Positions 39,314 to 44,770 of a stretch of DNA of 44,770 nt are shown one piece after another. The notes beneath the pieces were generated by a model that searched no databases, had not been told where the DNA came from, and saw nothing but the letters and a program-made list of their open reading frames with translations. The DNA is from Candidatus Gastranaerophilales bacterium (GTDB lineage: Bacteria; Cyanobacteriota; Vampirovibrionia; Gastranaerophilales; Gastranaerophilaceae): contig CAJUKY010000016.1 in NCBI GenBank assembly GCA_910587055.1, positions 1-44,770 on the forward strand, in the 5' to 3' direction. Every line of letters starts with the position of its first letter. Position 1 is the stretch's first letter. Made by a program: the position numbers and the translations under genes.

Positions 39314-41457
39314 TGCTCTTCCTTTATAAACATTAAAACTATGGTATGCGGCTCCATTGTATAAGTTTTTTCTTTTTCTTCGGTTTCATACAAAATTCCG
39401 TCTTTATAAAAATCATTATTTTTTGTATCAAAAACAAGATAATACTTTAGATTTTTTTCGGATTTTGATTCGGGCAGAATAAATTTTACTTTATTATTCC
39501 CTTTGTTCATTGCCGCAAGTATTTTATCTTTGCCGTCATTTGTTGTGAATGACATAAAATTCATATCGGGCAGTGTCCAGAAAGGCAGAATATCAGGAAG
39601 CACCCTTGCAAGATGCCCGTAAAATTCCATATTTTTAATATATAGTTCATCTTTAAAAATACTTTGTTTTTTTCTGAATTCAATTAAATTTTTTATAAAA
39701 TCCGATAAACCCCGTTTTTCTTCGGGAAGATTTTCAAAATCAATATAATTAACCTGATTATCCAGATTATAGCTGTTGTTATTTCCGTCTTTTGAATGCA
39801 GGACAATGTCATCAGCCTGAATCATAAAACATCCGTAAGATAATGTTAAAAGTGCCGCTTCGTTTCTTATGGCCTTATCTCTCAGTGTTTTATCTCCGTT
39901 ATATGAAGAACAGATTTCCCAATCGGAGCCCCCGCAGGTAGAGGCTGATTTTTTGTCGTAAGAATTTAAATCCCAGAGAGTAAAACCGTCATGGCATGAT
40001 ACAAAATTTACGGATCTTTTCGGGTTATCAAATTTATGAGAGCTTCCGCATAAAACATGTCTTATGGCAAGAAAATCAATTGCGCGCGGCCGGCATGAAA
40101 ATGCGCGGATTGTATTTCTTGAAATATCGTTCCATTCCGCGAAAAATTCAGGAAAATTCCCGAGCTGATAAGCATTGTATCCGCTGCATGTCCAGGGCTC
40201 CGCTATCAAGTTAACCCCGTCTTCCGCCTCATCCGGGTTATTTATTTTTATTCCTCTTTTTTCAAGCTCATTTTTAAGGTGTCCCACAATACTTTTGTTT
40301 TTATCATAATAAACACTTGCATCTGTTTTTGTATCCATTAAAGATGTTGCTAAATCAAAGCGAAAAGCGTCAACCCCTTGATTTATCCAGTATTCAAGAG
40401 AATCCGTGATTAAATTTTTAAAGCCTTCTCCTGCTGTGTTTGAATCGTTGCAGCATCCTGAATATTCAACATAAAAGCCGTCATCGTTTGATTTATAATA
40501 TTCTCTGTTATCAATCAGAGCATAAGAAAAAAGATTTACATCTTCCTTATTATTGTTGTAAATTCTGGCTTCGCCCGTGTGATTATATACAACATCAAGA
40601 CAGACTTTTATATCTTCTTTATGAAGCGCATTTATCATTTCCCGAAATTCTGTGATAACCTCCCCGTCATTTTGATTAAAAGAATATTTTTTATGGGGCG
40701 CAAAATAGCACAAAGGCATATATCCCCAGTAATTTCCTATTCCTTCTTTATCATCAAATTCATAAACGGGCAAGAACTCAACCATTGTAATACCGAGAGA
40801 TTTCACCTTTGAAGCAAATTCGCCTGCTCCTTTGTATGTTCCGGCATTATCTTTGCCTGAAAGCGCCGTAAGGCTTTTTAAGTGCACTTCTCCTATAATT
40901 TCATCAACAAGAGCTCTTTTTGATGTTTTTTGTATTTCAATATCATTATTAATTTTAAATACTGATTTTGGCGCAATTTTTTGATTATCTTCAAAATAAA
41001 ATTCATTTGAGCGGAACATTTCAAGATTATTATCTGAAACATCCGAATGAAGATGGCTCAATTCCTTTGTATAAGGGTCATATGCCAGCTTGTTCGGGTT
41101 AAAGCGGTTATTTAACTTATCAAGCTTTGAGATAAAACCCTTTTTTGAGCCAGGTGTCCAATTTTCGGTATATTTATAATTCGGTCCGAACACTCTGTAT
41201 CCGTAATACAGAGGTTCCCCTTTTAAAATGCCTTCAAATTCAGGGCTTGAAAGCTCCAGGGAAGTTTTAAAAACCTCTCCTTCTTTTTCCATTTTAATAT
41301 TTAAAAAACTTTCTTCACCTGATGCCTTATGAAACAGGCACAAAATTGCCGCGGTGCCGTTTTTTGAAAACAGCCTGAAATCAATATGGCTGTACCCGCT
41401 ACCGGTTTCCATATTTAAATTTGCGCCAAATTTTGTGTATGAAGTAATTTTAATCAT
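39259..41457 (-). CDS. glgX: Glycogen debranching enzyme / isoamylase (GH13)
   Basis: A 732-residue GH13 enzyme hydrolysing alpha-1,6 branches of glycogen. An N-terminal CBM48-like domain (residues 1-150) precedes the barrel: region I DVVYNHTGEA (Asp288-His293), nucleophile Asp368 in DAFRFDLATS, acid Glu420 in NLIAEPW, and Asp490 in FVSCHDGFTLWD. A C-terminal beta domain follows. The last residues, after VLMFIKEE (EQWNLLTYLKSLFKSLLRH), look like a read-on tail created where the frame runs 55 nt into the M20 peptidase gene. Its presence implies glycogen storage. It lies 39 nt after the DUF1015 gene. Confidence 0.95.
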   Translation of the reverse strand: MIKITSYTKFGANLNMETGSGYSHIDFRLFSKNGTAAILCLFHKASGEESFLNIKMEKEGEVFKTSLELSSPEFEGILKGEPLYYGYRVFGPNYKYTENWTPGSKKGFISKLDKLNNRFNPNKLAYDPYTKELSHLHSDVSDNNLEMFRSNEFYFEDNQKIAPKSVFKINNDIEIQKTSKRALVDEIIGEVHLKSLTALSGKDNAGTYKGAGEFASKVKSLGITMVEFLPVYEFDDKEGIGNYWGYMPLCYFAPHKKYSFNQNDGEVITEFREMINALHKEDIKVCLDVVYNHTGEARIYNNNKEDVNLFSYALIDNREYYKSNDDGFYVEYSGCCNDSNTAGEGFKNLITDSLEYWINQGVDAFRFDLATSLMDTKTDASVYYDKNKSIVGHLKNELEKRGIKINNPDEAEDGVNLIAEPWTCSGYNAYQLGNFPEFFAEWNDISRNTIRAFSCRPRAIDFLAIRHVLCGSSHKFDNPKRSVNFVSCHDGFTLWDLNSYDKKSASTCGGSDWEICSSYNGDKTLRDKAIRNEAALLTLSYGCFMIQADDIVLHSKDGNNNSYNLDNQVNYIDFENLPEEKRGLSDFIKNLIEFRKKQSIFKDELYIKNMEFYGHLARVLPDILPFWTLPDMNFMSFTTNDGKDKILAAMNKGNNKVKFILPESKSEKNLKYYLVFDTKNNDFYKDGILYETEEKEKTYTMEPHTIVLMFIKEEQWNLLTYLKSLFKSLLRH

Positions 41458-41496
41458 AAAACCCGTCGTAATTTTTTATAAGGTCTGTTTTAAGTT

Positions 41497-42768
41497 TCAT
41501 TTCAAAGGATTAATGCAAACCCCGCTTAATAATTTCGGATAGAAATAAGTTGATTTTTGAGGCATTCTGTATCCTGCGGCTGAAATATCTTTAATATCCT
41601 GCATTTTAGGGTATGCCATAATAAAGCTTGCTTCAGCCGTGCCTTTATCAATCATATCAAATGCTTCAAATTCCTGTTTAATATATTTTATACCGTCTTG
41701 GGCCATTTGTTCTTCCCTTGTGTACCCGAGCTCATTGGTTATAATTAATTCATGAAGCACCGTTAAATCTAATTTTTTCAATACATCCGGCGCATCAATC
41801 ATATCTAAAATTCCATCCTTTAATTTTAAAAGATAAAATTTATTAACATTTTTCATGTATAAGCCCATTGAAATTCGCTCTGCATTTGATTTTTCAAGGT
41901 CAGCCAAGAATTTTTCTTTTACTTCATTTTTATTTGAGCTTATAAAAGTATATTCACTTAAATCAAAATATTTTTTAATGCTCTCTAAAAGTACATAAGG
42001 TTCAATAAATTTTGTAATAATTCTGTGAGTCGGGAAAATTATTAAATTATCATCTTCAGAGTTTGTAAAATAGCTCATAACATATTGAGCCTCGGGTGCA
42101 GAAGATTCTTTGGAATAATTTAAAGCCGTTTCGTATCTGTGGTGCCCGTCTGCTATTAAAAGAGTTTTATCTTCTAAGAGTTTTTGAATTTTTTCAATGT
42201 CAGCAGGGTCGTCTATAATGTATACAAGGTTTTGAACCCTTTTATCATCCGTTGCATCGATAAAAGGTTTGCCGCTCACATATTTTGGCGCGATTTCTTT
42301 TTCAATGAGCATGGAAGGATCTGAATACACCATAAAAATCTGGCTGAAATTAGCTTCGCATGTCCTTGTAAGCTTTAATCTGTCTTCTTTCGGGCCGCCC
42401 ATTGTGTATTCATGGGGCAATATTTTTTTAGAAGAAAATTCTTCAACCTTATTTTTAGCTATAAAACCTTTTCTTTCAACCTTTTTACCGTTTTCTGTCG
42501 TATATTTTTGAATAATATAAAATATTGAAGGCTTATCGGTTTTTATTAAAACATCTTCATTCTGCCAGTTTTCAAAGCTTTTTGCGGCATCTTCATATCT
42601 GTCTTTTGCGTTTGATAAAATCAGCCTTACGATATTATATTTGCTTCTTTCATAAAGTTTTTGCTGTTCTTCATTTGTTATAACATCATACGGCGGTGCT
42701 ATAACACTGTTTATATCAACTTTTTCCTGATTATAAACTATCGCATTCAAAGGCTGAACATCTACCAT
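41497..42768 (-). CDS. DUF1015-family protein
   Basis: A 423-residue cytoplasmic protein of the DUF1015 family, whose function is not established. VIAPPYDVITNEEQQKLYER near the start and LIADGHHRYETALNYSKE at about 205-225 are the family's hallmark blocks; the clustered His-His-Arg suggests a catalytic or metal site. MSYFTNSEDDNLIIFPTHRI and QMAQDGIKYIKQE are also typical. AGGGGAG precedes the ATG. It is first in the reverse-strand cluster with glgX, the M20 peptidase and EamA. Confidence 0.9.
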   Translation of the reverse strand: MVDVQPLNAIVYNQEKVDINSVIAPPYDVITNEEQQKLYERSKYNIVRLILSNAKDRYEDAAKSFENWQNEDVLIKTDKPSIFYIIQKYTTENGKKVERKGFIAKNKVEEFSSKKILPHEYTMGGPKEDRLKLTRTCEANFSQIFMVYSDPSMLIEKEIAPKYVSGKPFIDATDDKRVQNLVYIIDDPADIEKIQKLLEDKTLLIADGHHRYETALNYSKESSAPEAQYVMSYFTNSEDDNLIIFPTHRIITKFIEPYVLLESIKKYFDLSEYTFISSNKNEVKEKFLADLEKSNAERISMGLYMKNVNKFYLLKLKDGILDMIDAPDVLKKLDLTVLHELIITNELGYTREEQMAQDGIKYIKQEFEAFDMIDKGTAEASFIMAYPKMQDIKDISAAGYRMPQKSTYFYPKLLSGVCINPLK

Positions 42769-42919
42769 TTTATAAAACTCCCCTTACTGATTTATATTCA
42801 TATTCTAGCATTAAAAGGAAATTCTTGTAAATAAATATTAAACCCTTAAAATACCGCGCAATTTTTTCACCTTAAAATACTTTATTTATATATAGAAGTT
42901 AGAAGGTGTTTATAAAACT

Positions 42920-43609
42920 ATGTGTCCGACATCTGTTGATGGGATAGTTCAAACAGGCATATTTTTCTTAAGAAACGGAGGAAAAGTAGCCACCGGCAAA
43001 GACACGGGGCGTTTTGGCGCGGCAACCGCACAGCTCGGGTCGCTGGCTGATAAGGTTTCTGAAACAACCTCTGTATTCGGTGAGGCCGCAAAATCCGCTA
43101 CAAACGTTCTGGATTCGGGAATTTTGGCTCTTGCCGAAAAAGCGGGTAAAACAGAAGCGGTCGAAGCTTTTGCAAAAAAGAGCGCAGAAACCCTCGGTAC
43201 AAATTCAATATTCGGCGCCGTTGCGCAAAAAGCCGTAAACCCTCTTTTAATAGGGGCTGCGGGTATAAGAATATTAAAAGATGATGATCAATATGCGGCA
43301 TTAATTGAAGAAGGTTCCGCCATGGGCTTGATGTTTGGTGCCGAAAAAGCGATGAGAAGCGCAAAAAGCAGTTTCTTTAAATTGACGGAATGTACGGATA
43401 GCGCCCTAAAAGAAACAATAGAACATTCTGACGGCATTAAAAAAATAGCTGCAAGTGCGGCGGAAAAATTTAAAGGGCTTACAAAAGGCCAGCAGTCAGC
43501 TGCAAGGGTTGGTATCGGGCTGTTATTTGTCGCAGGCTCAATCGGTGCATACAGTATAGGTCAATTTATAGGTAAAAAGCTTTCAGGCAGAGATAAGCAG
43601 ACAACCTGA
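42920..43609 (+). CDS. Ala/Gly/Lys-rich hypothetical protein
   Basis: A 229-residue protein without a signal peptide. The first half is Ala-rich and helical (TSVFGEAAKSATNVLDSGIL), with weak hydrophobic patches near 105-115. The C-terminal part has one TM-like segment (SAARVGIGLLFVAGSIGAYS) followed by a short basic tail. AAGGTG lies 11 nt before the ATG. No family is recognised. Its composition resembles the larger proteins at 7321-9309 and 33253-35130. Confidence 0.65.
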   Translation: MCPTSVDGIVQTGIFFLRNGGKVATGKDTGRFGAATAQLGSLADKVSETTSVFGEAAKSATNVLDSGILALAEKAGKTEAVEAFAKKSAETLGTNSIFGAVAQKAVNPLLIGAAGIRILKDDDQYAALIEEGSAMGLMFGAEKAMRSAKSSFFKLTECTDSALKETIEHSDGIKKIAASAAEKFKGLTKGQQSAARVGIGLLFVAGSIGAYSIGQFIGKKLSGRDKQTT

Positions 43610-43656
43610 TTTTGCGCACTTATAATATAATTTCGGGCGGGTTTTATGAAATAAAA

Positions 43657-44352
43657 CTAAGATCCTACGCTTAACCCTGCACAAAGGTTAATATTTTGCC
43701 CCGTTAATCCCTTTGCTTTTTCTGATATTAAATATCTTATTAAATTTGAAATTTCAATCGGCTGGATAAATCTTCTTTGCGGTACAACATCAAGTATTTC
43801 AGCCTTATCCTCTTCATTAATTTCATTCATTAAAGCGGTCTCTACCCACCCGGGGCTTATGCAGTTTACCGTAATATTATACTGTGCAAGCTCAAGCGCC
43901 AGAGATTTTGTCATACCGTACATTCCTGCTTTTGTTGCAGCGTAAAGGCTTGCATTGGCTTCGCCGACACTTGCTGATATTGAAGAAATGTTAATAATTC
44001 TGCCGAATCTTTTTTCCTTCATCTGTGAAACACAAAGTGAAGAAAGATAGTAAGGAATAGAAAGATTCAGCATCATCACTCTTTCTATATCATAGGGCTG
44101 AACCCTTTCTATAGGCGAATAAAAGTATTCCCCCGCATTATTTATCAAAATATCAATACTGCCGAATTTCTCAATTACCTTCTCATAAAGCATTTTTGCA
44201 TGTTCAAAACAGGATAATTCAATGTTGAAGTAATCATCTATATTAAGATTTCTTCTTCCCGTTTGAAAAACATTGTAGCCCTTCTGCCTTAAAACGTTTG
44301 CTGTTTCTAATCCAATCCCTGAGGATGAGCCGGTTATTAATACGTTAAACAT
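43657..44352 (-). CDS. Short-chain dehydrogenase/reductase (FabG-like)
   Basis: A 231-residue classical SDR. NAD(P) loop TGSSSGIG at 7-14, NNAG at 71-74, catalytic Ser124 (NISSIS), Tyr137 and Lys141 (YAATK), and the ISPGWVETALM loop are intact. TGRRN at residues 31-35 after the second strand suggests NADPH. The C-terminal GLTGQNINLCAGLSVG matches 3-oxoacyl-ACP reductases and sugar or alcohol dehydrogenases alike; no fatty acid genes are adjacent, so the substrate is open. Confidence 0.93.
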   Translation of the reverse strand: MFNVLITGSSSGIGLETANVLRQKGYNVFQTGRRNLNIDDYFNIELSCFEHAKMLYEKVIEKFGSIDILINNAGEYFYSPIERVQPYDIERVMMLNLSIPYYLSSLCVSQMKEKRFGRIINISSISASVGEANASLYAATKAGMYGMTKSLALELAQYNITVNCISPGWVETALMNEINEEDKAEILDVVPQRRFIQPIEISNLIRYLISEKAKGLTGQNINLCAGLSVGS

Positions 44353-44388
44353 ATTTTTACCTTATTGTATATATCTGCTTATTTTATG

Positions 44389-44724
44389 CTATTTCCCAAA
44401 TTTAAAAGGGTCTTGATTTGTGTGTTTTATTATAATATCAGAAATTGCACCCAGAAGCTTTTCGCGCTCTTCGGATGTTAAATTTCTTATACCTTCAACG
44501 GCAGTATGCAAATTCGGGTTGCGATCATACCATCTCTGGTATTGTTTCGGGTTGTGCTCCGCAACAATCTTAATAAATTGTTTAAAATCTTTTTCAATAA
44601 TTTTTGGAACATAAAGTAAAATATCTATTGCGACCTTTGATTGTATTTCATCGGAAAGCCCCTGAAGAAGCGTCATAAAGGCGCTCAGATATTTATCTTT
44701 ATCATACCATCTCATATTCTTCAT
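44389..44724 (-). CDS. Small protein with two RWYD repeats
   Basis: A 111-residue helical protein built from two related segments. RWYDKDKYLSAFMTLLQGLS and following (from residue 5) aligns with RWYDRNPNLHTAVEGIRNLT and following (from residue 64), a 59-residue period with matching LS/LT-x-E and hydrophobic positions. No TM segment and no Cys. No family is recognised. It lies 36 nt upstream of the SDR gene on the same strand, so the two may be co-transcribed. Confidence 0.65.
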   Translation of the reverse strand: MKNMRWYDKDKYLSAFMTLLQGLSDEIQSKVAIDILLYVPKIIEKDFKQFIKIVAEHNPKQYQRWYDRNPNLHTAVEGIRNLTSEEREKLLGAISDIIIKHTNQDPFKFGK

Positions 44725-44770
44725 ATTATTTATTATATCAAATTTTATTTAAAATAGTATATATTTTGTA

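Noticed and set aside
1..44770. CRISPR array, tRNA or rRNA genes, prophage
   Set aside because: No regularly spaced direct repeats, no cloverleaf-like sequences noticed in the intergenic regions, and no phage structural or integrase genes.

Overview
The window is AT-rich and densely coded on both strands. It looks like the chromosome of an uncultured, strictly anaerobic, non-photosynthetic relative of Cyanobacteria, of the Melainabacteria/Vampirovibrionia type (possibly Gastranaerophilales). This placement is an inference. It rests on a Ycf45/SpoIIIAA-like R3H ATPase, an ATP synthase beta-epsilon gene pair standing apart from the other ATPase genes as in Cyanobacteria, a beta carbonic anhydrase beside a formate/nitrite-type channel, and an oxygen-sensitive toolkit (rubrerythrin, single-cluster ferredoxin, 2-hydroxyacyl-CoA dehydratase-type activator). 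No tRNA, rRNA, CRISPR array or prophage was seen.

Layout. 0-1.9 kb: end of a probable isoprenyl diphosphate synthase, signal peptidase I, and a small XRE regulator with two tiny membrane proteins. 1.9-7.3 kb: smc-scpA-scpB (the whole condensin) and a ferredoxin. 7.3-10.5 kb: two large lineage-specific proteins, one membrane-associated and one secreted. 10.5-15.9 kb: HIT hydrolase, 5-formyl-THF cyclo-ligase, a CHAP hydrolase, rubrerythrin, an ASKHA activase and a sugar aminotransferase. 15.9-22.8 kb: two consecutive modules, each a small HTH gene divergent from a roughly 950-residue glycine-rich protein with a type IV prepilin N-terminus, followed by a conserved 3' RNA element. 22.8-28.5 kb: secreted proteins, probable RpoZ, purine nucleoside phosphorylase, R3H ATPase, YgjP-like protease and FNT channel. 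28.5-30.3 kb: carbonic anhydrase, an AbrB-like regulator, and two roughly 140-bp inverted-repeat elements flanking a frameshifted GIY-YIG gene. 30.3-44.8 kb: serS and a pseudouridine synthase, lineage-specific proteins, atpD-atpC, a four-gene reverse-strand cluster (DUF1015, GlgX, M20 peptidase, EamA), and an SDR.

The most notable region is 15.9-22.8 kb. Two paralogous surface proteins combine a pilin-type membrane anchor with three glycine-rich blocks each, resembling polyglycine tail-fibre adhesins. Each has its own divergent HTH gene, an inverted repeat in the shared promoter region, and a terminator hairpin with an identical 8-nt loop behind a 19-nt conserved box. In the second gene a dispersed REP-like repeat sits in frame in the prepilin leader, between two copies of the FSLI cleavage motif. 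The same repeat family forms the elements around the broken GIY-YIG gene at 29.6-30.2 kb.

Several genes appear to have leaderless promoters, with a -10 hexamer 6-7 nt before the ATG and no Shine-Dalgarno sequence.
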